Shown here in pieces: positions 37,654-48,660 of a stretch of 64,000 nucleotides of DNA. Position 1 is the stretch's first letter. The number at the start of each line of letters is the position of its first letter. A program made the translations under genes and the position numbers. This DNA is from Spirometra erinaceieuropaei (lineage: Eukaryota > Platyhelminthes > Cestoda > Diphyllobothriidea > Diphyllobothriidae). The stretch covers positions 1-64,000 of the forward strand of contig CACRXP010001242.1 of NCBI GenBank assembly GCA_902702965.1, written 5' to 3'. The notes below the pieces were generated by a model. It was given only the letters and a program-made list of their open reading frames with translations, searched no databases and had not been told where the DNA came from.

Positions 37654-38989
37654 GTACGCATCTGACCGCTCAATATCTAACAAAATATGACTTTATTATT
37701 CCACTTGTTCATTAACGAGGCGCCTAAATGTCCCTCAATTCCTTATTGCGTATCCATGTCCTTCGCTTTTGCAGACTGCTTAGATATATTCCTTCTTTTA
37801 ACTGCAGACTGCATGCGCAAAATTTAAGTTTACTTCAAAAACAGTGTACCAGTGGACGACAATTTCGCAGGAACCAAACCATCCTGCATTTCCTGAAGAG
37901 GGGGCAGCTGTTTTTATTATTTAGAATGCCTTAATACTGGAAGTCCTTTTTTACTGTTAAAAATAATTTCTCACAATTATTTAATTCTACGCTATTTGTC
38001 CCCTAATTCAAAATGAATTTAAGCCAGTGCAGAGGTCTTTTTGGCAGAGGTATTTTTACTACAAACGTATGTTGTCTCGATTTGAACGGTTTTTACACGG
38101 TCTGTTGGCAGTACTTACACATGCTCCATTTGGCGAGACAAACAATTGCGCCTTTAGCTACTGCCTACTTTAAAAACTCGGATGAATACTGACACAATCT
38201 GAATGCATCTCATTTTAATGGTAATGGTTAATGAGGAGTAAATCAACATAGTATAAAGAGCAAAGCTTCATTAGGTATTTCGATATCAGCGAAAATGCGA
38301 TCATACCAGCAAAATAAGAGAGAAAACCCGCTAATTGTCGTTTGCTATGATTTAGATAACCACTCACAAGGCAGTAACAAATTAAGGCACTCCAAAAAGA
38401 TGTACTTTCGAAATTTTCCGGTCTGCGATCGAAGAACGCTTGCTCCACAGTGCACTCTCACTGCCATAAAATGATGTTGCACCACGTCGCATAGATTAAC
38501 CTAAACATTTAGTGTTTTCATATTAGACTTTAATCTATCAGATCTTGTAAAATCAGTAGGTTGCCAATTGTCTTTAAGGTATAATAGATAGACATGCTTA
38601 CACCGACTGTTTCTTGACCAAAAGACTTGCCTATAGTCTGCGCAAAGTTTATTGTTCCCTTAAGAAAGTTGGGCTAAATCAGACTTAAGCGAGTCTTAAA
38701 AATTCCGCGAACTCAGTAGGCTTAAACAGTATGAAGGGAAACGTTGAAAAACTCTTTTTATTCAACCACTGTCACTCATATGGGCAAAGAAAATCTAACA
38801 TCAATCTACCTGGCCTCTCGTCTCTCACAGGGGACAGTATACGAATCACCAAAGCAAGGGCTGTCGCTCCAAAAATTGTTTTGCAGAGGAAAGTAGTCGC
38901 ATAGGGGAGCGAGGAGAAACTATCACTACAGGTGTCAATCCTGAAAACAACCACTGGGACCAGCAGACTGTCATGTCTTAACCGTGGTC

Positions 38990-38997
38990 TATAAAAA
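38990..38997 (+). promoter_or_regulatory. TATA box of gene M
   Basis: TATAAAAA followed by GCGG lies 70 nt before the gene M ATG. It has the same box and spacing as gene L. Confidence 0.55.
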
Positions 38998-39059
38998 GCG
39001 GAAATGGACGAGGTTGGTGTAAGAATTCCCTCTTTTACCAAGGGATTCTTGCAACGGAG

Positions 39060-39087
39060 ATGTTCATATCAGTCGTCCAGGTGCTTT
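39060..39087 (+). CDS. Gene M exon 1
   Basis: This 28-nt coding exon (MFISVVQVL) ends in phase 1 at GTAAGT. The ATG lies 70 nt after the first base of TATAAAAA. The first intron is 150 nt, as in gene L. Confidence 0.7.
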
Positions 39088-42000
39088 GTAAGTCAGTTAT
39101 GTCTTATTTGCGAACTGTATGGTTTAAATTCCAGCCAACGTTAGGTTCAGACTGTTTTGCCTTTTGAGGCTGAGTCCTGTGAAGTGAACCTTTGCACAGT
39201 TCTTCAAAATGAGTTAAGATCCTTTTTCCTATTGCAGATTTCATCGGATATACATCTGGTATGCACCTAGTTGTTTAAAATCAGACAAAGTTTTGAATTA
39301 TGTTGATTATTTTTTTTAAAACATAAGAACACATTTCATTTATTTTCAAATTCGATAAGGGTAGAGTAAGTACCGCTTTGGATGACTGTTCAAAAATCTG
39401 CCTTCCTTTCTTATTTAGCGGATAAGGTTCATAAGGGTTTGTCTGGCAGTCGTTGCGTGGATTCTCAACTTCACCGTCGTCAGTAACGTTAAGGGTGCCC
39501 ATATAAGCTCAAAGGCAGAGTAAGACCAACGTTTGGGGTTAGGATTAGTGTCAGGAGTCAGGCTATTCTTAGAGAAAGTGTTGTCAGGCTTGGGATATGG
39601 CCTCCATTTGATGTTGGGGCTAGGATTCCGGTTCGAGTTTAGTTCTTGCCTTTTAGAATTAAAATTGGGATCAGGGTCAAGCTTGGAGTTTATGAATTAG
39701 GGTTAGGGGAGTCAGGGTTAGTTCTGGGGTATAATGCTTGAGTCAGGTTTCCGACTGCATCCGTGTTTGACATATATTTTAACGGGTAAAGAGTTACGGT
39801 TACCCATTACAGGTATGACCGCGGTTTCCGCTGAAGTTTCAGTTAACTATAGTCCTCCTAGTGAGGTTACACACCATACCTTTACCGTGAATTCTCAGTA
39901 CCCCATATCCAGGCAAATGACTAGGGTATAGCATATTTACACAACTTCCGGCCTCGTGGAAAATATAAAAAGATAAATTACTGAAGTGTGACATTTCACC
40001 GGAATTCGTTAAATCAGAGCTGTTTTCAGAAGGCCTATGAGCGGTTTTGACCCTACAACATCTTGAATAACTAGTTTTGAAAACAGCGTAAGGCTGAATT
40101 TGGTGCAACCCTTCGATTTTGTAACACCTATCTTCTGAATGTAAAATGTATCTTAGCCAACGAGGATGCGCTCTGCAGAGGCTTTGCTGCGACTTTTGAG
40201 AAAACTAAAGAGCCGCAGACGCTCCAGTTATACGCGGACTTCGTTCCTTCCGTAAGTTTGCTTTTTGACAAAGTAGGTGTTAGGGGAGACACTTATTATG
40301 TTTCAGTCACATAAGTAGATTCCCCAAAAATCAGGAAAATTTCCTACAAATAGCGTTAATTCCGATCTCAATGAGAACTGTTGTAACAATTTTCGCATCA
40401 ATGAAGTGCCTGAAGGGTGAATAAAATAAATGCCGTGTGTTGATATATCATTTGCGTACGTCAAATTGGGGGAGCCTGTTAGTGGATTACAAAGTAAGAA
40501 TCAGTTGTTACGGCAAAGTGTCTTGATGGTGCCAAGACATTCGCAGACTCGAAAACAATTAATAAGCTTATGCAAGGCTGCAGCATCTTACGCTCTTTTA
40601 TACCAAACATTTATGGGTGAAGGTAGAAATTAAAAGTAAAGGGTTTTTTAATCTTATGAGCCCATAGTAACTGCACTACTATGGCTTTTTGATTCGAGAA
40701 TGTACGGTTTTAATTTTTTACATAAATGTCCAGTGATTTAAAGTTAAACCAGTTTGAAATTGATGCTTCCTAACCTGAATTCTCATTTTGAAGAGAGTTA
40801 CAGTGGGAACTACGGATATCCATTTAAAAGCAAACATCTGTGCCTCGGGAAATCAAAATTATCCATGCCGGCTAATTAAGGGTAAGGGATGATTCTTTAC
40901 ATAATTATATTTCCCACAAGTGTACCGTAGAGGTGCCAACTCATAAATGTAAATTGAAAATCTGAAATGCGTTTTCGACTCGAAAATATTACTTAAGGGT
41001 GGTTGTAATATTAATCACCATGCAGTATAATCCCATAATAATTCAGTTATATCAGGATGCCCGTTTTTATACGAACTTCTTTCCGGCCGCCTGCTTTAAC
41101 CACTGTGCGTAAAAGATGACTACTCAAATGATGTGAATATTTCCCGTTTATTTTCGATGACCTTATAAATGCACATATATTTCACAGAAAACATGCGCAA
41201 AATATTCATTCTTTTACTTATTTGGTAGATAAGCACGTCTTCGATAGATTTTGTTTTTTATTGAGGGGTATGATTCGGTTTTAGAAAAGTATCTAATAAT
41301 GGAAGTTTTCAAGACCGTGAAATAACCATCCATAAAAAGTCTATAAAACTGTTCAGGAAGTAAAAACGAATCATAACTCACCTTCATACATAAAATTTGA
41401 AGATGTAATTTTCCACCAAATGAGTAAAAGAATGAATATTTGTATGTGTTTTCGGCATTAATTATAGTTGAACTTATATGGGCATCAAATATTAATAAAA
41501 AAAATTCGCGTTAAGTAAGCAGACGTTTTTTACAGTGTGCAACTTTTGCAGACGGCCAAAAAACGTTTGTTTAATAGCCGGCATCCCAAAGTAGCCGAAT
41601 TATTTTGGAATTATGCTGTATAGTGATTGCTATTATAACCCTGCTTAAGTAATCTTTTTGAGTTGAAAACACATTTTGTATTTTCGCTTAACATTCCACG
41701 AACAAGCTCACCTACTTCACAAATAACTAAAAGCGTTTGCATTAAAAACCATGAAATTAAGCAGACGTTTTTGGTTTAGAGCATGCTCTAACGGTTAATA
41801 CTTTTGTTTCCACAAATAGTGCACGAGTCTGGTTTTTGGCGTTTTGAAATTGACGACATTGTGACCGCTAATCTCAGCAGCATTGTCGCATCTTCTGATT
41901 TGGAGTACCTGCCGCCCATCGCCATCCAGGCTCAGCCAATTGTTGATGAAATCAAAGGTGAACATCCCCCTTCACGCCATAATTTATTGCCTGCAAAATT

Positions 42001-45000
42001 GACAGCTGATTGGTGGCTTATTGGTGGTTACTGTTGAAGTTCAGCATTTGCATCGTATTTGTCGCTTTCCTGAACACTTTGGTTTTTAGTTCACCACAAT
42101 CTTTGCGGCATACGAGGACATCCAGGAAGGCCAACTGGTTGTTCTCTTCCTCCTCCATCGTAAATTGTATGTCCGGGAAGACCGCATTCAGACGTTCCTT
42201 GAATGTCAGCGGTTGATCCCGGTCGATACCAACGAAGGTATCATCCACATACCGGGCCCAGAACTTCGGTTTGTGGTGTTGTAAGACCAGCGACTCTAAC
42301 CGTTGCAGGACCGCCTCGGCGATGAATCCCGAAATCGGCGAACCCAGTGGTGTGCCCTTCACCTGTCCGTAGATTGTCCCGTCAAACGTGAAGTACGTCC
42401 TGAGACAGAGCTTCAGGAGCTGAAGGACTTGGGCGCGTCCAAGATGATTCTCCGTTTCATCGTATTTGCTTTTTAGTAGCAGCTGGATTGTCTCGATCGT
42501 CAGGTCCTGGGGAATAGAAGTAAAAAGGGATGTAACATCAAAAGATACCATGACCTCATTTGGATGGATGCTTACCCCTTTGAGTGTCTCCAGGAATTGT
42601 ACTGACGAAAAGACCGTGTTGTCTGATTCATCGGTCAGGAACTTGAGACGCCGGAACAGCCACTTAGCCAGTCCGTACGTTGGAGTCCCTTTGAGCGACA
42701 CGATGGGTTGGAGAGGAGCGCCGTCTTTGTGCACCTTAGGGAGGCCATAGAATCGGGCCAAATCCGTATCTTGGGGTATCGCCAGGCGTTTGTCGGTCGA
42801 TGTTATTGCACCTGAGTTCTCCAAAGCCAACAACGTGGCATTAATTTCGTGTGCCAGCGGTCTTACAGGGTTCGTTGCACATGGGACATAGAACTGTCGG
42901 TCCTCCAGTAAACCTTTGACTTTTTGAAGGTAGTCTGTCCTGTCCAGTACAACTGTGGCGCGTCCTTTGTCCGCTGGCACGATTACCAGGTCTTTGTCGG
43001 CCTTGAGTTCTCCAAGCGCATCACGTTCGACCTTGGAAAGCACTTCCCGCGGCCTGTGGGCCATTAGGAGAGACGACACTTGGTGTCGGATTCGAGCAGG
43101 AATCCGGAACGTCAGGCTAATAAAGCTCTTGGCCCGGGGATCATGCCTTATTCTTCAAGCCAATTCAGCGTATTCATGGATTCGTGTTGGTCAGAGAAGT
43201 GGTGTAGAAATAAAACTTCATGCCAGATCAAAAACAGCGCTAGAATCCTGGTTCATAAGACGTGCGGACGTCTTACCAGTACTTATCCCTGTCTGCTAAC
43301 CACACACTTTTCCGACAATTTTACTGATAACTGCATATCCAGTCTGTAGTTTGGGTAAAACCAAATATTTCTTGTTTTATTCCTCGTCCGCCCCTCACCT
43401 CTGCCTTCTAGACAACATTTTCCTTCGATCATCCTCTCCATTTGTTATATGTCCAAAGCCCGGACAGAAAGCCGTCGTAGTTGACTTTTTCTTCCCAACC
43501 ACTATTTTGGATCAGCATGCGAAGGTAAGACCTAATGCTATAATCATCACCTACTGTAGTTGCATGTAGTAAATCATGAGCTTAGATTTGACAGGTTACT
43601 TGAGTCCATGCTGGGTACTCCAAAAATATCAGCCTATGAACTATCAGTGGTATCTTCTTTGAAGTTGAATGCTTTGCTTTGAAATTAAAAGCTCCCATCT
43701 TAACAATGGGACCGTTTGAGCAAAGTTAATATCGCTTGCAGGATTTCTGTCACTAAAATCATTTGGAACTGAAGGAGCACTCAAGCTGAATGGCGCAGTC
43801 GACCACCATAGCTAAATTGATGGTAAACTGACAAGTCAGGGGTATTGTGGGCAAGGGTAGGAATTTACTGAGTGCTAAAATGCGGGCTGCACTGCCGCTC
43901 AAGATTCGTCCTTCGTAAGAAAACAACCACTGGTTTCTTGTACTCTGAGGCGTCTCAAGTAAAAAACATGATGCAACTGCCCAACATTCGGATAGATACG
44001 GAAACTGTTTATCTACATCTATTTTCGTTATGATGTCGTGTTTTTTCTTCATACAATTCTCGGGAAAGTTTACTTGAACGAGGGGGTCGTTTTTGGTAAC
44101 CCGAGTGCTCATATGATTTAATGCTTTATACGTTTTACTTGCGAGGATACCTCAAGGGCACAGACCCAAAACCAGCGGTTTCGACAAAAAATTAAAACGA
44201 ACCGTTGGACAATTTAGACAAATAGGTTATTCTACACTGGCGGTTCCTCATATATGATGGTGGCATACAGTGAGTGAAGAACTCACGACTGACAGTTCAA
44301 TCTAGTCCATGTATTTACGCATATCGAAGCAATCAAGAAAGAGATGATGATCTACAATTGACACATAAGCAGCAGCCAAAAAAACCATGATATTCAACAA
44401 GCTCTAGAAAATCAAAAGATGTACTACGATAAATTCATCGGTAACCAATGGAATCTGTCCGATAGGCAGCCGGTCAGTTTTTGAACGAAATTATTTTGTT
44501 ACATTATGAATCAGATTTAGATCCAGAGCCATCACAAAGGAATGTTGCATGCCCGATACAAAGATAATGCGCAATTCAATGTGGAGGAATAAAATTTGCG
44601 TTTGTCACTGGGGTCGTTTAAGCTGACGAAAGCGCATACAGTTTGATCGCACAATCAATCGCTACAAGCTTCATTTTGGTCAAAAGATAATCCGAAAGTT
44701 AAAATAGACAAATGCTAAAAGTCGCCGAGGGATAAGGCGTAGTATGCACTGCGGTACGGCCATTAAAGTTGATCACGTAAATTATTTGTTTGCAAAATGA
44801 GGGATAGTTTTCCACGTTCATCGGGATATCGTGTATGTTTATCCTGATATTTTTCGGACGGAATAATTAGACAGAAATGCTTTACTGAGTGGACCAAGGC
44901 CTCACCCGATCTAGTGTTTTATCCACTTATTCAGCCAATTCATAACTCACACTTAAGACAGGAAATTAAAGCAACTTTTTAAACTAATAAAACGAAGTGG

Positions 45001-46294
45001 GTTAATTGGTGTGTTTTTACCGTTTCGTATATGCAGTCTGTACGAACAAATTTCTCAATACGTCCTGTAAGCTGAATGAACGCTTAGATAGAACCAAACG
45101 TTTAACTTAGTAACGAAGCACAGTTGGGTATGGGGTCCCAAAGTAACTCACTAAATACACGCATTAATGTTCCTTTGAAAATGTTCCCAATATTGTCCTG
45201 TTAGCCTTAACCCCTTCACTTCAGTGATGAGAATTTAACCATCAGCCGCAACGTCAAGAAAGTTATTTAAATTGTTTACAGACGAACGCAGGTTAGTAAA
45301 ATGTCTCAGGTTCAGATCAGAAGTTGTCGAATGTCATAAAGTCAACTGAATGGCCATATATGCGACGTTTGTCTGCTTGCGTATATGCTTAAACGTGTAC
45401 TAGTGCGTCTACTCAGATAGCTTTTCGAGCTACTTATTTCAGACACATTTGCTTGCAAAGCCCTAGATATGCATTTATGTTATCAGGAGAGATATTAATG
45501 CATACTTCTTCAGTATTGCAACAATTGATAATATATGATTTCCCGAAACTCGTTTTTACTGTGAATTCGTTAAAAAGTAACAGGCATTGGAGCCAGTGAT
45601 ATGCATATGCACGGGTAATTTAATATGACTTGTCTGGGGAAAGATTTCAGTTATTGGCACGTTTCCATAAAAAACGATGAGCGTTTCCGGAGTCGTGTAC
45701 TCGAAGGAATTGCGCGCCAGTTGGCATGTTTATTTGAATGCTATGTGCAAAAACTGAAGAAAAAAATGCAATTAACAGCGATCGGAGCAACTGAAATGGT
45801 AAAATAAGTTAGATCATTTTTAGATCCATTTTAAATGCTGCCTGCCTTTTACACATGTTGTACATCTGATAAGTATCTGGAATTACAGGTGGGGATTTGC
45901 AGGCAAAGTTTGTCTTTTACTCAAAAAATCGACTACAATCATACCAGTGAGTACGAGTGTATTTTATTTTCCCCTTCCAACACCAATTAGGTATCATTTT
46001 ACATGGATTGGCACATCGAATGCGAAATCGGTCAAAATATCACAAGAAAATGTGGTGAGAAGGCCGAGTGCATTGTGTACGCTACGCATGCTAGTTTTGC
46101 CTACATCCGCTTAACCTGTGTTCCATTTACTTTTGTAGAAAACGTACAAAATGACAGCAGTTATAAAGTTCTAAGGATCCCCTTTAATGTGACGAGGTTT
46201 CAAGTCCCAAGCAAGCGCTACAGAACTGTGAGCGCAATCGTTGTTCAAAAAGAAACAAAGAAGATCCTAACAAAAATTGTCGACTTTGGTTCAA
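39060..46294 (+). CDS. Gene M: paralogue of gene L, inverted relative to it (3' end uncertain)
   Basis: Exons are 39060-39087, 39238-39258, 40157-40251, 40794-40881, 41820-41957 and 46139-46294. All are open, with GT-AG borders and the same phases as gene L. The product starts with the signal peptide MFISVVQVL joined to a micro-exon (FIGYTS) before mature NEDALC. It keeps the three cysteines (ALCRG, NICAS, PCRL). Five of six exon lengths equal or nearly equal those of gene L, so the two genes come from one duplication and diverged afterwards. Different mobile elements sit in their introns: a palindromic element between X and B here, versus between A and X in gene L, and a Penelope-like element between B and D. 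A possible 15-nt exon at 46837-46851 may follow. Function is unknown; inferred to be secreted. Confidence 0.74.
39238..39258 (+). CDS. Gene M exon 2: 21-nt signal-peptide micro-exon
   Basis: The acceptor CTTTTTCCTATTGCAG is strong and the donor is GTATGC. The exon is phase 1-1 and reads YFIGYTS across its borders; exon A then starts with an Ala codon. It is the counterpart of the 21-nt exon of gene L, with conserved length and phase but diverged sequence. Confidence 0.72.
39525..39745 (+). repeat. Degenerate telomere-like tract inside gene M intron 2
   Basis: GGGGTTAGGATTAG, GAATTAGGGTTAGGGG and GTCAGGGTTAG recur irregularly on the G strand. The tract lies between the 21-nt micro-exon and exon A of gene M. 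Confidence 0.5.
40157..40251 (+). CDS. Gene M exon A
   Basis: This 95-nt exon (phase 1-0) has acceptor TGTATCTTAG and donor GTAAGT. It encodes NEDALCRGFAATF, a variable middle and LQLYADFVPS. Length, phase and both splice sites match gene L exon A. Confidence 0.76.
40794..40881 (+). CDS. Gene M exon X
   Basis: This 88-nt exon (phase 0-1) has acceptor CATTTTGAAG and donor GTAAGG. It encodes RVTVGTTDIHLKANIC and then NYPCRLIK. Both cysteines and the DIHLK/NIHLK block match gene L. The palindromic element at 40922 begins 40 bases downstream, inside the next intron. Confidence 0.72.
40922..41718. mobile_element. Palindromic TIR element, copy 10, in gene M intron X-B
   Basis: The left end is GTAGAGGTGCCAACTCATAA and the right end is CAAGCTCACCTAC. 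At about 800 bases it lacks part of the centre. It lies between exons X and B of gene M. Confidence 0.7.
41820..41957 (+). CDS. Gene M exon B
   Basis: This 138-nt exon (phase 1-1) has acceptor CCACAAATAG and donor GTGAAC. It encodes HESGFWRFEIDDIVTAN and, after a variable region, PPIAIQAQPIVD. It is the closest match to the gene L exon of equal length. Confidence 0.78.
42018..43150 (-). mobile_element. Penelope-like element, reverse transcriptase fragment
   Basis: An uninterrupted minus-strand frame of about 375 codons carries the hallmark blocks of Penelope-like RTs. They are VIVPADKGRATVV, FYGLPKVHKDGAPL with QPIVSLKG, VSFDVTSLFTSIP (motif A), GTPLGSPISGF (motif B), ARYVDDTFVGI (motif C, catalytic DD) and NQLAFLDVLV. 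The frame is open from about 43150 down to a stop at 42018-42020, just after LNFNSNH, where the family normally continues to a GIY-YIG endonuclease. That domain is absent, so this is a 3'-truncated copy. It lies antisense in the B-D intron of gene M. Lack of stops suggests a fairly recent insertion. Confidence 0.9.
46139..46294 (+). CDS. Gene M exon D
   Basis: This 156-nt exon (phase 1-1) has acceptor TTTACTTTTGTAG and donor GTAAGT. It encodes SSYKVLRIPFNVTRF, VPSKRYRTVSAIVV and KILTKIVDFGS. The acceptor tract and first bases also resemble gene L exon D. The open frame continues upstream of the acceptor, but that part has no counterpart and is probably intron. Confidence 0.78.
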
Positions 46295-46836
46295 GTAAGT
46301 TGTCTAGTCTTTTCAATGCTCTGTGGTTAGATACCAGGCAAATTCATACACCTGTCCATGCTGGCCAGCTTCAGATTTCGGAAAAAACAGGAATGTCTCT
46401 TGAAAAATAACATTGTCGGTTGTCAGGCAGAGTAGCAATGATTGCGGCATTGGCAATGCCTATGAACAAGCAGACCTTAAAATCAAAATGAATTTCAAAA
46501 ATACAAGCGATAGGCAGAATTTGTAATGCTTCAGGCGAATGGCTACTCATCTGTGCTGCTCTTATATAAGGGGCGCTTTCGGATAAATGGGTATTAAATA
46601 TCGTCGACCTGGAGGTTAATTAAAATAAGAGCTCTATGATCGTATTTGCTGGTTATTTTTAATGTCTTTTGAACGGCCTGCTCTCAGTTGGACTAGAAAA
46701 CAAAAAGTTATTACAAAAATACTAGTAACTGTGATATAAACTTGCAGCCTTATGCCAGTTTATTGTGTGAGAATTCGGATTTGCCAGTAGTAACAAGGAA
46801 TTACATTCAAATTAACAAATACTTGCAGTTTTCCAG

Positions 46837-46851
46837 TGCTAAGCGGTGAAA
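46837..46851 (+). CDS. Possible gene M 15-nt micro-exon after exon D
   Basis: The acceptor TTGCAGTTTTCCAG is followed by 15 nt, phase 1-1 without a stop, and a GTATAA donor. Joined to exon D it would read M-L-S-G-E. The first micro-exon after exon D in gene R is also 15 nt. The sequence itself is not similar, so this could be chance. Confidence 0.25.
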
Positions 46852-47343
46852 GTATAACGATTTTTACAAATGTATCAAAGCTGATAAGTTTTAATTTCTA
46901 AGCCAGTCAAATGGTTTTACAGACGCTTGGAATTGTTTGAAGTTGACAGAAGATAAAAGAAAACATAGCCACAGCTCGCAGGTCTTATGTTCTAATCAAA
47001 ATGAATTTAGTTGGGGCACACTTCATTTTCGCGGGAAATTTGCAAGAGCACACGAAACGGAGACTGCATGGCCCCTGATTGCATTAATTGCAGTCCAGGA
47101 CATTAGATAGATCAGATGCGTTGCAGACGAAACACATTTTTTCAATCCTGCACACTGCTGCTTGTCACTGTGGTTGACTCGATTTGTAAAGGCGCAGTGT
47201 TTTGCTTTTTTCTTGCGCGATTTTTTGGCAGCTGTCCAGAGAGTACCAGAATTATTTCTCAACCGATTATTTCGTCACAAACGTTTGCAGTTTAAAGTCT
47301 GCAGATAGTAGATTAAATGGCATGCCTGCCTAATACAATATTC

Positions 47344-47459
47344 TTATTCCTATTGACCTGACTGGGAAAAACGTGGCGCCTCGGTGAGACTCGAACGCAT
47401 CTGGGTACAAATCCCACCAAGCCGCCACGTTTTTCACATTTGGGTCAATAGGAATTATT
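47344..47459. repeat. Palindrome with B-box-like motifs on both strands
   Basis: Outer arms ATTCCTATTGACC / GGTCAATAGGAAT and inner arms AACGTGGCG / CGCCACGTT flank a core. On minus it reads GCGTTCGAGTCTCACC and on plus GGGTACAAATCCCACC, both close to a pol III B box. The tail AAAATCTGCCGAAACA links it to the SINE family at 5.5-6.4 kb. It is probably a SINE-derived foldback. Confidence 0.45.
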
Positions 47460-48646
47460 TAAAATCTGCCGAAACATATATTTATGGAATTATTATTGAT
47501 GACTTGAAAAATAATGTCACTACAAGATATCACGTCTCCCACATGCTTCAAGCCCTTCTGTTTATTTAGATATGCTAGATTTCGAGCAAATGAAACACGG
47601 TTTCAAGCTGAAGTTCTGATGTAACCTTTGGATTGCTCTCGATATAAAACATTCTGTCCAGATCAAAGATAATCGGCTACAGTTGACAAATCTCTTTAAT
47701 GGTATATGGAGGCACTTTCTCCGTATACTTTAGATAAGCGGGCTCTAGAAGAAGATAAAGCAATATAAACTTAAGGAATCGCTCAGTGTTTAAGCGCTGG
47801 CATTTGCATAACAAATGATGTCATATGCATGCTGCGCTCTGCATATTAATACGACTACTTTAAGCAAAGCCATTGCATGCATCCTGACAACATTAAAGTC
47901 CGTTAAGTGTCAAGACTTCCTTGACTCGGAGTCCCCTGTGCGCTCGAGCATGGGAGCAAAAACATGTCGTATGTAGTTAATTGTTACTAAAACATGCGAA
48001 CCAAAACGACCATTGCGAGGTTTTGTCTAGTTCATAAGTTCTTGGGTATTCGTCTTCTGTATGGCATTATCGAAATCATAGCTGCAGACTCGTCTCATCG
48101 CTAAAGAAGACATAGACCTGGAGTAAAGCTTGCAACTATTGTGCTTTCAAAGAAGTGAATAGCCGTTTTGTAATAGGTTCGCTCCTTTAAAACTGTTTTG
48201 TGAGGATGTGCTGCTTTGGAAGAGATAAATGTCTCGTACTCCACCACGGAATTTCCTGACTCGAAAAAACTGTATACTGCATGGCTAATTCGGCAGACGT
48301 GTAATTCCTACATTTTGTTTCACTTTAAAACGAAATGTAAAAAAACGAATCATATCAACTATGAAATTACAAGACATGCTTAGTCATTTAGTTACTGCTT
48401 CTACACTGTTTATATGTAAACGCAGGGGTTATGAGCATAGCAAAATAAATTTGGCACCTATGGGCGTTATTATGATTTTAGGACAAAGAGATGCAAAGAT
48501 ATGATTTTTAGTTATCTAAAAAAACAATAAAAACAATATGGTCACTCACATCTTGCCTCCTCCGAAGTATATGCATTGAAACACAAAAAGTAACGTAGGC
48601 GAGGATTTTTAATTGACCGTTTTGGTTTATTTACTGTCCCTACTGG

Positions 48647-48660
48647 ACACACACACACAC
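48647..48660. repeat. AC microsatellite
   Basis: Seven perfect AC units (ACACACACACACAC) lie in the intergenic space between genes M and R. Confidence 0.6.

Noticed and set aside
42466..43299. Plus-strand open frames across the Penelope-like region
   Set aside because: They are antisense shadows of the RT frame, without recognised motifs.
43759..44112. 117-codon minus-strand frame
   Set aside because: No domain, paralogue or splice evidence; it lies within the gene M B-D intron.
45625..45807. 60-codon plus frame before gene M exon D
   Set aside because: No matching exon in the other genes; B and D join directly in phase.
46003..46138. Upstream part of the open frame containing gene M exon D
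   Set aside because: It precedes a strong acceptor and has no counterpart in genes L or R, so it is treated as intron.
48047..48126. Segment reading A-K-E-D-I-D-L, reminiscent of gene R micro-exon 3
   Set aside because: The splice-site distances give lengths of 16 or 35 nt, not multiples of three, and the phase does not fit.
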